DNA of 48,692 nt, taken from positions 1 to 48,692 of the forward strand of contig CALUYP010000016.1 in NCBI GenBank assembly GCA_944325055.1. Reading direction: 5' to 3'. Below are positions 32,986 through 42,309 of the stretch, in pieces (within the stretch, counting starts at the first letter, position 1; each line of letters opens with the position of its first letter). Under the pieces are notes generated by a model. The model had not been told where the DNA came from, did no database searches, and saw nothing but the letters and a program-made list of their open reading frames with translations. This stretch comes from an uncultured Elusimicrobiales bacterium. Lineage in GTDB: Bacteria; Elusimicrobiota; Elusimicrobia; Elusimicrobiales; Elusimicrobiaceae. Position numbers and translations under genes: made by a program.

Positions 32986-34698
32986 ATGAAAAAATTAACA
33001 CTTACTTTTGTTTTCGCATTGGCTGCCAGTTTTGTGTTTGCACAAAACGCACAAAAACGAACTGACGGTTATAAAGGATATGAAGGGTTAGTATTGGGTG
33101 GAAATACTTCTCACTCCACCACCGATGCCATTGCTAAGCAAGTTACGCAGGATCCAGGAGATATTTACCGGGGAACCGTATTTGGAGCCGAACAGAAAAA
33201 ATATGAAGGAGATACTTTAGGAACCCGTCCCAAGGCAACTACAAAATACGTCTACGATACGTCACTAGTCCGTGCAATCAAAATCAATGATCCGGACCGA
33301 GTGCGTACCTTGATGTATGCGAACGTGGATGTAAATGAAAAAAACTACGCGGGAATTACTCCACTGACTTTTGCGGCTGAAAAGGGAAATATGGAAATTA
33401 TAAAAATGCTGGTAGAAGATGGAAAAGCGTATGTAAACGAACCGTCCAGCTATGGAGTGACCCCTTTAATTGCTGCCGCAGCTGCGGGGAATGTAGAAGC
33501 CGCTTCTTATTTAATAGCACACGGAGCGGATGCAAGTGCAAAAGATGATTGGGGGAAAACGGCTTTGATTTATGCAGCAAATGCCGAAAATCCCAAACTG
33601 CTCGCCAGTGTAATCAAATTAGACAACAAAGCGGTCAACCTTCCTGATAATTCCGGAAATACCGCCCTTATTTACGCGGCACAGAAAGGTTTTGCTAATC
33701 ACGCTAAAATATTATTAGCCAACGGAGCTAACCCGGATTACCGTAATCCGGCTACAGGCCTTTCGGCCTTGTCTGCGGCCGCGGCGGAAGGCCATAGTTC
33801 CGTTATCCGTTTATTAGCGCATACGGGAAAAGCTGATATTAATATTTCCGATTTATCCGGCAGAACGCCTATTTTTTATGCTGTTGAGCAAAACCAAGTA
33901 GACGCGTTGCGAGCGCTTGTGTCTCTAGGAGCTAATACCAACGCGCAGGACAATAATGGGGTTACAGCCTTAATGCGTGCAGCAGCAAAAAATCGGCAGG
34001 ATTGTGTAGATAATTTATTGAGACAAAAAGGGATTGACCCTAATCTAAAAGATTTACAAGACCGTACTGCTCTAATTTATAGCGTATACGCAGAAGATTT
34101 AGAGCCGGCAAAATCACTTTTAAAAGCCGGAGCCGATTTGAATTTGGCGGACAGCACCCAAAATACTCCGCTTATGAGTGCCATAAAAGCTAAAAATGAC
34201 CGTATGGCATTATATTTTATTCAGCAAGGAGCCGATTTAACACGATCCAATACGGCCGGTGAGAATGCTTTCATACTGGTAGAAGAATATCTTCCCAATT
34301 CTATGACTGCAAACGTATTGGGCATCAAAAAAGCAGAAGCATATCAAAATGCCCTGCAAATACAGGCTCAAAAATTAGCGGAAGTACGCACGCTAGAGCT
34401 GCAACTCTCCCAGGAAGAAGAATTAGTCCAACAATTACAGGCAGAAAAACAGGCTCAAGAGCAAGCAGCTGCACAAGCCAAAGAAGCCGCTCTTCGAGCT
34501 CAGCTGGAAGAAGAATATAAAGCAAAAGCCGCTTCCGAGTTAGCAAACGATCCGGAACTTATCCGCCTGCAACAACAATTAGAAGCGGTAAAAGCCCAAC
34601 GTGAAGCAGCTGCTCAAGAAGAAATAGACAGACAAGTTGCCGAACAATTGCAAAAAAATCTTCCGGAAACGACACCTGTTTCCACAGCATCCAAATAA
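32986..34698 (+). CDS. Exported ankyrin-repeat protein with C-terminal coiled coil
   Basis: A 570-residue protein with a signal peptide (1-20, VFA-Q). After a Gly/Tyr-rich linker, about nine ankyrin repeats run from residue 90 to 445. Typical signatures are GITPLTFAAEKGN, GVTPLIAAAAAGN, GNTALIYAAQKGF, GVTALMRAAAKN and NTPLMSAIKAKND. The remaining 120 residues are a Gln/Glu/Ala-rich coiled coil (EELVQQLQAEKQAQEQAAAQ and on). It should act outside the cytoplasm as a binding protein, perhaps trimeric or tethered. In gut bacteria such proteins may be structural or may contact other cells; no target is indicated. Start is at 32986, not the in-frame ATG 72 bp upstream, because of AGGAGG and the signal peptide. 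Confidence 0.9.
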   Translation: MKKLTLTFVFALAASFVFAQNAQKRTDGYKGYEGLVLGGNTSHSTTDAIAKQVTQDPGDIYRGTVFGAEQKKYEGDTLGTRPKATTKYVYDTSLVRAIKINDPDRVRTLMYANVDVNEKNYAGITPLTFAAEKGNMEIIKMLVEDGKAYVNEPSSYGVTPLIAAAAAGNVEAASYLIAHGADASAKDDWGKTALIYAANAENPKLLASVIKLDNKAVNLPDNSGNTALIYAAQKGFANHAKILLANGANPDYRNPATGLSALSAAAAEGHSSVIRLLAHTGKADINISDLSGRTPIFYAVEQNQVDALRALVSLGANTNAQDNNGVTALMRAAAKNRQDCVDNLLRQKGIDPNLKDLQDRTALIYSVYAEDLEPAKSLLKAGADLNLADSTQNTPLMSAIKAKNDRMALYFIQQGADLTRSNTAGENAFILVEEYLPNSMTANVLGIKKAEAYQNALQIQAQKLAEVRTLELQLSQEEELVQQLQAEKQAQEQAAAQAKEAALRAQLEEEYKAKAASELANDPELIRLQQQLEAVKAQREAAAQEEIDRQVAEQLQKNLPETTPVSTASK

Positions 34699-34717
34699 TC
34701 TAATCATTACTCATAAA

Positions 34718-34746
34718 AAAATCCCCCGGTATCGCCGGGGGATTTT
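34718..34746. terminator. Bidirectional terminator between ankyrin gene and FGGY kinase
   Basis: Perfect 12-bp stem AAAATCCCCCGG/CCGGGGGATTTT (34718-34729 with 34735-34746), 5-nt loop. On the minus strand it ends with seven T, 147 bp past the kinase stop codon. Confidence 0.85.
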
Positions 34747-34892
34747 AATTTTGGAAGATCTCATCTTTGATCCGAGCTTTTATAACTACCGCTCCCTATG
34801 AAATTTCCCGGTATTACACTCAGAGATTTCTATTGCAAAAATTCCAGTGGATAAAAACACTCAAAAAACATTTATAATACCCATCTTAGCAC

Positions 34893-36350
34893 TCAATTGG
34901 GATACTCTTTACACCATACCGTAAACATTTTCCATCTGTTATATAACGCCGCCGCCTCCACTTCACTTACTGACGGAAATACCTTTTCAGCAACGACCGG
35001 CTTCCAAGAAGCGACATTCCACCCTGCTTTCTCTGCCGCCAACCGGGCAGCTCCCAATACCGTGCTTTCCGTCTCCCGCAAAAGAAGAATTTCTGTTTGG
35101 AAAAGATCCGCTTGATGCTGAACCAACTCTTTAATTTTAGAAAGTCCGCCCGATACTCGGACTGGAGAAGAAACAGAAAATCCGTTCACACGCAAATAAG
35201 CGGCGATATCCGCCAGCAAAAAACCCACTGACCGTACCGCTCCGGCAACCCAATCTTCCTTACGGGTAAGAACAGACAATCCCGCCGCAACTGGAGATAA
35301 GGCAAAATCCCAATACGGCGCCCCTAATCCTCCTAAGGCAGGGAAAAACCAAATCGGATTTTTGGATTCTTTGCACAATCTATCTATTTCTTGCGGCACA
35401 AAACTAATTCCTTGGGCATTTAGCCACTGAAAAACGCTTCCTGCCGCATTGACAGGCCCCTCCAGCAAAAAATCACAACTGCCGTCCGGACGTGATACCG
35501 AAAGAGAAGTTAATAACCCTGGCAAAAAGACGGATTCTTTCGGTCCCGCATTGTACATCAAAAACGCACCCGTTCCATAATTGATCAGTGATTCTCCAAC
35601 AGATAGTTGCGTAAATGCAACAGAAGCTTGTTGGTCTCCTGTGCAAACCGTTATAGGGATGGAAATTCCGTTATATTCATAAAAACCATAATCGGCTACA
35701 CTTGGATAAACGTAGGGCAGGATGGAAGAGTCCACCGCAAACGCCCGGCACAGCTTTTCGCTCCAATTACGAGTACGGATATCGAGCAAAAGCATACGCT
35801 GGGCAAGGGTGAAATCCGTTGCAAATATCTTGCCTTTCGTCATCTTCCAAATTAAAAAAGAAGCTACAGGTGCGGCCAGCAAATTTCCCGTTTCCAAGGC
35901 TAAACGCACTTGTGGAATATGTCTTAGACACCAAGCAATTTTAGGAGCAGAAAAATAGGGCGTTTTGTACAAGCCCGTAAGGGTATGCACTTCTTCTTGG
36001 GAAATAGGAGCCCGATTCGCTTCTGCAAAAGCGCGTCCGTCTTCCCACGTTAATACCGGGGCAAGCGGATGGCCCGTCCGTCCATCCCAAAGCACCACTG
36101 TAGAACGTTGGGAAGTAACTGCCAAAGAAAGGACATTTTGCGGCCCGATTTCATCCAATAATGCGTTTAATACGCCTAACTGGCTGTCTGCTAAAGATTG
36201 GGCATCGTATTCGGAAAAACCTTCCGCCGTACGAGTGGGACAAAAGGATATTTTTTTCTGCGCATAAATGCTCCCATCTGGCGCCACCGCAACAGCACGT
36301 GAGGCGGATGTTCCTTGGTCTAATGCAACAATAAACTGCTTTTTCTGCAT
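34893..36350 (-). CDS. FGGY-family carbohydrate kinase, glycerol kinase-like
   Basis: A 485-residue protein. Actin-fold ATPase motifs: ALDQGTSASRAV (9-20), YFSAPKIAWCL near 133, GDQQASVAF near 242 (catalytic Asp), NYGTGAFL and VSGGLSKI. The layout is closest to glycerol kinase, including YFSA and GDQQA. However, the NQRET box is SQRST, so the Glu that with Arg binds glycerol hydroxyls is Ser, and the substrate may be another polyol or ketose. It is the last gene of a minus-strand operon, 4 bp after the LtaS-like gene; both could handle glycerol-phosphate units. Confidence 0.88.
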   Translation of the reverse strand: MQKKQFIVALDQGTSASRAVAVAPDGSIYAQKKISFCPTRTAEGFSEYDAQSLADSQLGVLNALLDEIGPQNVLSLAVTSQRSTVVLWDGRTGHPLAPVLTWEDGRAFAEANRAPISQEEVHTLTGLYKTPYFSAPKIAWCLRHIPQVRLALETGNLLAAPVASFLIWKMTKGKIFATDFTLAQRMLLLDIRTRNWSEKLCRAFAVDSSILPYVYPSVADYGFYEYNGISIPITVCTGDQQASVAFTQLSVGESLINYGTGAFLMYNAGPKESVFLPGLLTSLSVSRPDGSCDFLLEGPVNAAGSVFQWLNAQGISFVPQEIDRLCKESKNPIWFFPALGGLGAPYWDFALSPVAAGLSVLTRKEDWVAGAVRSVGFLLADIAAYLRVNGFSVSSPVRVSGGLSKIKELVQHQADLFQTEILLLRETESTVLGAARLAAEKAGWNVASWKPVVAEKVFPSVSEVEAAALYNRWKMFTVWCKEYPN

Positions 36351-36354
36351 ATTT

Positions 36355-38289
36355 TTATTTTTTCTCTATATTTTTCTCGTCAAAAGCCGGATTATACCAA
36401 CGGTTCTCTTTTAATAACGTATGGGCGGCCTTTTCCAAGGATAAAAGCGTTTCTTCTGCTTGCCGTTCATCAAATCCGGGAACATAAGATTTTGATGTTA
36501 AAATTTTACCGCCTCCATGGCGGATTTCACCTTCAGGGGTGATCAGTCCAATATTCACTCCCTCCGAAACCAAAGCCACCCGCCTGCCGGATCCGTCAAA
36601 CATATCGCGCCCGAAAGAAGTATAGACGGGAGTAAGCCCGGTCAAACGGTAGATAGTAGGTATTAAATCCGTTTGAGAAACAATATAGTCAATCTGCCGC
36701 GGTTTTAAAATCTTGGGAGCATAAATAACCATTGGAATACGGAAATGATTTTTCAGCGAATCATCCGCAGGGCCTCCTGACGTATGGTCCGCCACAAACA
36801 CGAAGATCGTATCATCAAACCATCCATCTTGTTGGGCCCGTTTTAAAAGTTCCCCGATAGACCAATCCGCAAAAGAAAGCGTATTTAAGAAGCCATGCTC
36901 CCACGAATCATATGGATATTTATCAAACTGTGGCAAAGTGGAAGTAAACGGTTCATGCGTAATACCGGTAAAAAGCATGCCCATAAAATTCTTTTCTTTA
37001 CGGTTTTTAATTTTATCGGCCGCAAACATCATGGCGTCGTAATCATAGCCAAAAGGGGGAGTCTGTTTGTAAGGAAGCAGCTGAGGCATATCTTCCCAGC
37101 CATAACTTTCTTTAGCGCCCAAATACGACGCTAAAGAACATAACCGATACGAAGAACGTTTGGAAGTTTGCGCAAAAAAAGTATAATAGCCCAAATTAGA
37201 AAAGTGTTTAGGCATCGGCGAAAGAGCGGCCAATTCCAACCCATAGCCAAACATCGGCAGCCCCGGAACCCTCGGCAATCCGGCAAATACGGCAGCAAAT
37301 CCAAAAATGCTTCGCTGGCCAACCGCATAAGCATTGGTAAAAACAACCCCGTCTTGAATAATTTGGTCGAAAACAGGAGTTACCCCAAAGTCATTATGGG
37401 ATAAACCGTCTATATAATACGGATGCCATCCTTCCAAAAGAACAATAAGCACATTGTAATGGATAGCCTCTTTCTCATCCATATGTTGGCGCATTAAAGG
37501 ATATGAAGCGTCCAGTACGGTTTCATCAGACGAAATCAATAATTGTTGAACATTTTTTATCGCCTGCTCTGTAGGATAATCGTTTACCGTATCTACAGTC
37601 CCTTTACGACCCACCTGATAGGCGGTAAATACACCGTTTAAAGTAAGAGCTGAACCGGCGGGGGAATCCGTGTAATTATACACATCCGCTACTCCAAGCG
37701 ATTTACCGCCGCCCAAATGCCCTCGTATACCTAATACGCATAAAAAAATGATTCCCAAAAAAAGCATGGCATTTCTAGCAACTCCCCATCTGCGCGGTGC
37801 ATAATATTTATCAATATAGCGGGAAACAAAGAATATAGCCGCCCCCAAAATACCCAATAGTAAAATCAAGGGAAGCCATGTTTGGGTAAACATATATGAA
37901 AGGATAAAACCCCAATCATTGGACAGCTGTACAATTTCTTCAGCAATATGCCGGTTTACCTTGGGGAAATAAATCAAATCCCCAATTAAAAAACCAGCCG
38001 CTACCACCCACTCCGCTATCAAACAAGAAACCCAAAATTTTACCCACCACTTCCAAGAAACCGGAAAATTCAACAATAAAATAATCGGCCCGGCAAAAAG
38101 CGCAATTACATAAAAATCAAAGCGTAATCCATTTAAAAAAGCCCTCGCTATTTCCGCAGTGGAAAGCCCGGAAAAAAAATCCGGGTTTAATAACAACAAG
38201 ACGAGCCTTGCCATACTAAACAATAAAACAAACGCCAATATGGAAAATAATGAAAATTTAAACCGAAAATCTTTTTTTTCTTTTGCCAT
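36355..38289 (-). CDS. LtaS/OpgB-like membrane sulfatase-fold phosphotransferase
   Basis: A 644-residue protein: five membrane helices in residues 15-215 and an alkaline phosphatase/sulfatase-fold domain outside (about 300-600). Active-site features: metal-binding LLEGWHP near 305, nucleophile Ser in GQRSIFGF near 350, HEP near 470 and FVADHTSGG near 520. LtaS and OpgB move glycerol-phosphate from phosphatidylglycerol to a glycolipid or glucan. In an LPS-bearing organism an OpgB-like or cell-surface modification role is likelier than lipoteichoic acid. Start at MAKEKKDF (38289), just past the stop of the nuclease gene; the longer reading overlaps that gene. Confidence 0.88.
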   Translation of the reverse strand: MAKEKKDFRFKFSLFSILAFVLLFSMARLVLLLLNPDFFSGLSTAEIARAFLNGLRFDFYVIALFAGPIILLLNFPVSWKWWVKFWVSCLIAEWVVAAGFLIGDLIYFPKVNRHIAEEIVQLSNDWGFILSYMFTQTWLPLILLLGILGAAIFFVSRYIDKYYAPRRWGVARNAMLFLGIIFLCVLGIRGHLGGGKSLGVADVYNYTDSPAGSALTLNGVFTAYQVGRKGTVDTVNDYPTEQAIKNVQQLLISSDETVLDASYPLMRQHMDEKEAIHYNVLIVLLEGWHPYYIDGLSHNDFGVTPVFDQIIQDGVVFTNAYAVGQRSIFGFAAVFAGLPRVPGLPMFGYGLELAALSPMPKHFSNLGYYTFFAQTSKRSSYRLCSLASYLGAKESYGWEDMPQLLPYKQTPPFGYDYDAMMFAADKIKNRKEKNFMGMLFTGITHEPFTSTLPQFDKYPYDSWEHGFLNTLSFADWSIGELLKRAQQDGWFDDTIFVFVADHTSGGPADDSLKNHFRIPMVIYAPKILKPRQIDYIVSQTDLIPTIYRLTGLTPVYTSFGRDMFDGSGRRVALVSEGVNIGLITPEGEIRHGGGKILTSKSYVPGFDERQAEETLLSLEKAAHTLLKENRWYNPAFDEKNIEKK

Positions 38290-38293
38290 AACT

Positions 38294-39502
38294 TTACTCT
38301 GTCCTTTGAATATCCAAGCTGTCCTCTTCGGATTTTTTGGCAAGCGCTTTGAGTTTATTTTTCGCTTCCGCCGAAACAGACGGGTCTTCCAATAAACCCG
38401 CCACTGTACTTTGGGTAGGCACCAGCACTTTGGCGATTAGCTCAAGCGCACGCAATAGTTCTATGACTTTTTGTTTATCGGTAAATTCCAGTTTTTCAAT
38501 ATGCGAAAGTTCCGCTTTATAATTTTTTCCAAAGTGAATGTCAAAATTATTTTTTTTCATTAAAGCAATGATTTCTTTTTGGAGAATTTTAACCTCTTCA
38601 ATCAATTGGCCGCAGCGGTCTATTTTGGCACTTAAAAGTTCCTGTTCATTTTGGATGGGTTGCGTAATATCAGCCATCTTTGTTTGGCAGGAGGACGCAT
38701 CAGCCGGCTCCGCGGGATTATATTCTTTTCCCGTAAATACGGGGCAAATATTTCGATAGTCACACCAACGGCATTGGCTTTCCCCCGGAGTAGGGGTAAA
38801 TTTTCCGGCTCGGATGTTACCGGCTATTTTTAAAACGCCTTGCCAAAATTCAAAAATTTCCTTATCCGGGGCCCGTTCAAACGTCATTTCTTGGAGAGTG
38901 GGCAAATGATAAAAACTTAATTGCCCAACGCGCAATTCCTTGACGGACGGATCTTTTTGCTGCACTAAAGACCGAATAGCGGGGGAATTTTCAACTACTT
39001 TCTGATACATATAAAGCTGATCCGGCTCACGCTGAACGGTTTTTCCCGTTTTGTAATCTAAAATTTTCACCAAGCCGCCGCCCATATAATCAACGCGGTC
39101 CAAGATGCTGATTAAGTTGAGGCCATCTATATCCAAGTTCGTTTTCATCTCCACCGAAAGCGGATGAATAAATCCAGCGGCATTTTTATTGTAATAAGCT
39201 TCAATAATCCGTCTGCCTTCCGCATAACCTGCCAATTCTTTCTCTAGGGAAGAATATCCTTTTTGCTCGAAAGAAGTTTTATTCCAGTGTTTCTCAAAAA
39301 AATCCAATGCTTGGGCTAATGTGGGAAAAACAGGATTGGCCGGATTATAAATATATTCCATTACTTCATGCAACGCCGAACCAAATGCAAAATAATATTT
39401 GGGCTGCTCCGGAATCATATAGATATAGCGAAATTTATATTTTTGGGGACATTCTTTGTACATTCCCAGTTTAGAATAGGAAAAAGACAAGTTTTTAGAC
39501 AT
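38294..39502 (-). CDS. PD-(D/E)XK nuclease of AddB/Cas4 type with Fe-S cysteines
   Basis: A 402-residue protein. Opens with SYSKLGMYKECPQKYKFRY (RecB-like start with first Cys), FGSALHEVMEY (motif I His), ILDRVDYMG and ILDYKTGK (catalytic D-x-n-D-x-K), QLYMYQKVV (motif QxxxY) and three more Cys in CRWCDYRNICPVF. This is a PDDEXK_1 domain with a [4Fe-4S] cluster holding both ends together. Such proteins act in DNA end processing. After residue 265 a helical tail of about 130 residues with coiled coil is added. First gene of a minus-strand operon with the LtaS-like and FGGY genes; the functional link between them is not obvious. There is no CRISPR array nearby to suggest Cas4. Confidence 0.88.
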   Translation of the reverse strand: MSKNLSFSYSKLGMYKECPQKYKFRYIYMIPEQPKYYFAFGSALHEVMEYIYNPANPVFPTLAQALDFFEKHWNKTSFEQKGYSSLEKELAGYAEGRRIIEAYYNKNAAGFIHPLSVEMKTNLDIDGLNLISILDRVDYMGGGLVKILDYKTGKTVQREPDQLYMYQKVVENSPAIRSLVQQKDPSVKELRVGQLSFYHLPTLQEMTFERAPDKEIFEFWQGVLKIAGNIRAGKFTPTPGESQCRWCDYRNICPVFTGKEYNPAEPADASSCQTKMADITQPIQNEQELLSAKIDRCGQLIEEVKILQKEIIALMKKNNFDIHFGKNYKAELSHIEKLEFTDKQKVIELLRALELIAKVLVPTQSTVAGLLEDPSVSAEAKNKLKALAKKSEEDSLDIQRTE

Positions 39503-39566
39503 ATATCAAACTACTCCGAAGAAATATTCATTTTATTGTAGCATTTTAGGCAATATCTATAGGATA

Positions 39567-39594
39567 AAAAATTCCCGCCTAAGCGGGAATTTTT
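39567..39594 (-). terminator. Intrinsic terminator after exported-protein gene
   Basis: AAAAATTCCCGC (39567-39578) pairs with GCGGGAATTTTT (39583-39594), 4-nt loop, directly next to the stop codon of the minus-strand gene. Confidence 0.85.
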
Positions 39595-40530
39595 TTATTC
39601 AAATCCTGAAAAGGTTTTTCCGGTTATTTGCGGCGAGTTGCTTTGTCTTGTTTGAAAGCCTATGGGCCCCTTCTCCTTTTGGGTAGGGATCTGTATTTGT
39701 TTGCGTAAATAAGAAGTAAATTCAGTCTGCAACGAAAAATTCAGCTTAAGTGTTAATTGTTTAAGAGAATCTTCAAACACGGAAGGATACAAGTTTAAGA
39801 TATACACTAAGTCCGAAACACATTGTGCCGATTCTTTAGATAAACGCAGTAAGTTTCGTTCCGCTTGAATCATCTGTTTATGATAAAAGCGATTTGTATT
39901 CATTACATCGGATGTTTGAAGTTTGCTTTTCGCTTTATTATATTGATCAATTGATTTAAATATTTCCATTTCCATAACACTTAATTTTTTGCGCAGCCCC
40001 ACAATCAAACCATTTACTTCCAACGGCAAGTTATCATAGGTCGGGATCAGAAAAGCCCACTCCCGAAATACACGCGGCGTCATATGAGCCACCCGTTCCG
40101 GGTTTGGCGAAAAGGCCAGCAAGCCCGGAATAGCGGCATCTTTTTTGGGCAAGAAATTCGGATCCCGTTCCCGGAGCAAGGCATCAGCCCATTGGGCATA
40201 TTCTTTATCTACTTGGGCGGAAAACATCGCCATGGAATTAGCGGCTTCTTCTTTAAAACGTTCCAGACGCTCCGCCCGTATGGCAGATTCGATGTTTTCT
40301 TCAGAAAGGAGAGCTTGTATCCGCTGGGAATTAATTCGTTGTAAAGTTTCCAAAGACTGACTGGCTAAAATATAACGGGCCTGTAACAATTTACTGGAGA
40401 CATTGCCTATTCTTTTAGAAGAATTTGCAAACAACGCCTTGCCAATATCAGCTGGATTAATAATCTTAATCTGAGCTTCTAAAAAAACGGGCAAGAAAAT
40501 CATTAATATAAGAGTAAAAATTTTTTTCAT
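39595..40530 (-). CDS. Exported helical protein, unknown family
   Basis: A 311-residue protein with a signal peptide (MKKIFTLILMIFLPVFLEA-Q). The mature chain is mainly helical with many Gln, Arg and Leu, and a Ser/Gln-rich C-terminus. No domain recognised. I set the start at 40530, preceded by GGAG on the minus strand at a good distance; the in-frame ATG at 40569 would spoil the signal peptide. It is of the same general type as the 44872-46176 product (exported, helical, of unknown role) but I could not align them convincingly. Confidence 0.75.
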   Translation of the reverse strand: MKKIFTLILMIFLPVFLEAQIKIINPADIGKALFANSSKRIGNVSSKLLQARYILASQSLETLQRINSQRIQALLSEENIESAIRAERLERFKEEAANSMAMFSAQVDKEYAQWADALLRERDPNFLPKKDAAIPGLLAFSPNPERVAHMTPRVFREWAFLIPTYDNLPLEVNGLIVGLRKKLSVMEMEIFKSIDQYNKAKSKLQTSDVMNTNRFYHKQMIQAERNLLRLSKESAQCVSDLVYILNLYPSVFEDSLKQLTLKLNFSLQTEFTSYLRKQIQIPTQKEKGPIGFQTRQSNSPQITGKTFSGFE

Positions 40531-40707
40531 ATGCTTGCTCCAGACAGAGATTATTTCGTAATATAACATTTTTTTATTTAAAAACCAACTGCAAATTCCG
40601 TAAAAAATGGATCTAGTAAATAAATCTAAAATTCATTTCGCTACTACCATCTTTTGTGACTCTGATTCATTCATATAAAGATATACAAAAAATTGAACCT
40701 GATCAAA

Positions 40708-41055
40708 TTACTGGACGTTTTGTTCCAACTTGGTTAATTGCTCCACGATGCACTTATACATTTTTTTGTAATTAGGGCGTGATTGTACTTTAATAGATTG
40801 TATATTACACTGATCGGCAATTTTGGCTAATTCGGCCCGAGCAGAAGAAGAATTATAATTGGTTGGCAGGGGTTGTGTTTGGGGTTCTTCAAGCAACGTC
40901 AATGTACTTGGGCTGCTCCATTCTCCTATCAAAAAGCCATAAGTTTTAGTTTCTATTAAATAAGGCTTTCCCTTGATGGTTGCCACATTGTGATTAATTC
41001 CCATGGCACAACCAGAAAGTATAGAAAAAGCCGACAGCACAACCCATTTTTTCAT
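40708..41055 (-). CDS. Small lipoprotein
   Basis: A 115-residue protein with a lipobox (ILSGC, Cys16). The middle has a Thr/Leu/Pro-rich stretch with a QTQPLPTNYNSSS segment, then a helical end with two Cys (CNIQSIKVQ and KMYKCIVEQ) that may form a disulfide. No family recognised. It lies 42 bp behind another lipoprotein gene in the same direction and probably belongs to that operon. Confidence 0.7.
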   Translation of the reverse strand: MKKWVVLSAFSILSGCAMGINHNVATIKGKPYLIETKTYGFLIGEWSSPSTLTLLEEPQTQPLPTNYNSSSARAELAKIADQCNIQSIKVQSRPNYKKMYKCIVEQLTKLEQNVQ

Positions 41056-41097
41056 AAACGCTCCCTATCTATTAATTCGATATTACCAGAAGAACAG

Positions 41098-42033
41098 TCA
41101 ATTCTCCATAACCCATTGAGAAAAATCCTGCATGGTTTCTTGTATTTCTTCCTTATATACGGAGTACCAATCGTTACCAGATTGCTCCATTTTTTGTAAT
41201 TTTTCTTTGACAGCGAATAATTGTTTTCCTTCTTGTTCGGTAAAATTATCTCTCCATAATAACCGGTTTTTGGCCCCATATACTTCAAGAATTTTAAGAA
41301 TTAAAACACTTCCTTTTGGGTTTTGGGCTTCTGCCCAATCGCTCCATCGGTTCAATCTGCTAATAAAGTGCTGTTTTTCTAACGGTTCCAACCCTCCCGG
41401 AAACAAAGCATTAATCTTTCCCTCAAAACATGGGATAGTACGACCTGGCATTTCAATGGTTCCGTTCAATAATATAGACGATATCGCCTCCGAAGTTCCA
41501 TTATCAATATCGAACTCTACAAAATAGTCCCGAAAAATAGGGTTGCTCCAACCCAATTCTTGAGCCGTTTTATTAAACTTGCTATAAAACTTAGGGTTGG
41601 ATATCGTAATATGAGAGATTTTTTCCTTACTCTGAAGGGATTGAGCCAATTGCTCTTCTAGTTTTTTTGCCAAAGAAGTTAACTCCTCTTTATCTTGTTG
41701 CATTTTAGGCAACATGATTGCATCCGCTTCTGTAATAATTTGTTTATAATCTTTTCCATTTAATTTGGAATAGAAAGCTTGTTCTGGATTGGGAGCATCC
41801 GACATATCTTTCCCCGCAAAAGCAGCAATGAAAATTTTACCTATTTCATTTCGAAAAAAATCGCCTGCAAGCGCCAAACAAGCTAATTGAAATTTCTCCC
41901 TGTCTGAACTGGATAAAGAATCTGAAATATGCTGGATAGATTTTTTAAAAGTTTCCTCATTGGTGCCGTCTATTTTAGGGGAAGAACATGCCCCCAATAA
42001 CAATATTAAAACGAACGTCAATAAATTTTTCAT
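41098..42033 (-). CDS. Lipoprotein, possibly DUF6694-like at its N-terminus
   Basis: A 311-residue protein with a lipobox LLGAC (Cys16). After it, KIDGTNEETFKKSIQHISDSL resembles the start of the DUF6694 lipoproteins (DGTSEExFKKSIxxI type), here extended by about 200 residues. This extension includes a beta-rich middle (FVEFDIDNGTSEAISSILLNG) and a helical end. Function unknown. Cotranscribed with the 83-residue zinc-ribbon protein upstream (24-bp gap) and the small lipoprotein downstream. Confidence 0.72.
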   Translation of the reverse strand: MKNLLTFVLILLLGACSSPKIDGTNEETFKKSIQHISDSLSSSDREKFQLACLALAGDFFRNEIGKIFIAAFAGKDMSDAPNPEQAFYSKLNGKDYKQIITEADAIMLPKMQQDKEELTSLAKKLEEQLAQSLQSKEKISHITISNPKFYSKFNKTAQELGWSNPIFRDYFVEFDIDNGTSEAISSILLNGTIEMPGRTIPCFEGKINALFPGGLEPLEKQHFISRLNRWSDWAEAQNPKGSVLILKILEVYGAKNRLLWRDNFTEQEGKQLFAVKEKLQKMEQSGNDWYSVYKEEIQETMQDFSQWVMEN

Positions 42034-42057
42034 ACATTATCTCTTTGCCATTTATAG

Positions 42058-42309
42058 TTAGTTAAATTTTGCCATTAATTCTCTCCCGGCTGGAGTATCT
42101 ACAGGAATCATGGCGCCTCCACGGCACTTAGGACAGATTTTACTTTTTGAGCATAAACGCCAAATAGAATATGGAATAGCAATTAAGAGAAAAATTCCGA
42201 ATGTAAACACTCCCAATACCCACAAAATAATTTCAATAACCAGAGAACCTTTTGTATAGGTAATTTCAAAACCATAATATCCGCATTGTGTGCAAATTTT
42301 TTTAGTCAT
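42058..42309 (-). CDS. Small membrane protein with split zinc ribbon
   Basis: An 83-residue protein. CTQC near the N-terminus (7-10) and CPKC near residue 59 flank a hydrophobic helix or hairpin (about residues 24-50). This CxxC-membrane-CxxC plan is like LITAF-type zinc proteins, where the two CxxC knuckles join at the membrane face. First gene of a three-gene minus-strand lipoprotein operon. Confidence 0.68.
   Translation of the reverse strand: MTKKICTQCGYYGFEITYTKGSLVIEIILWVLGVFTFGIFLLIAIPYSIWRLCSKSKICPKCRGGAMIPVDTPAGRELMAKFN

Noticed and set aside
34886-34894. Exact CIRCE half-site TTAGCACTC downstream of the ankyrin gene
   Set aside because: No matching right arm at 9 bp, and it overlaps the stop codon end of the FGGY kinase gene rather than a promoter.
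38294-39502. Cas4 as the identity of the Fe-S nuclease
   Set aside because: No CRISPR repeats or other cas genes in the window; length and the long helical tail fit AddB/RecB-like nucleases better.
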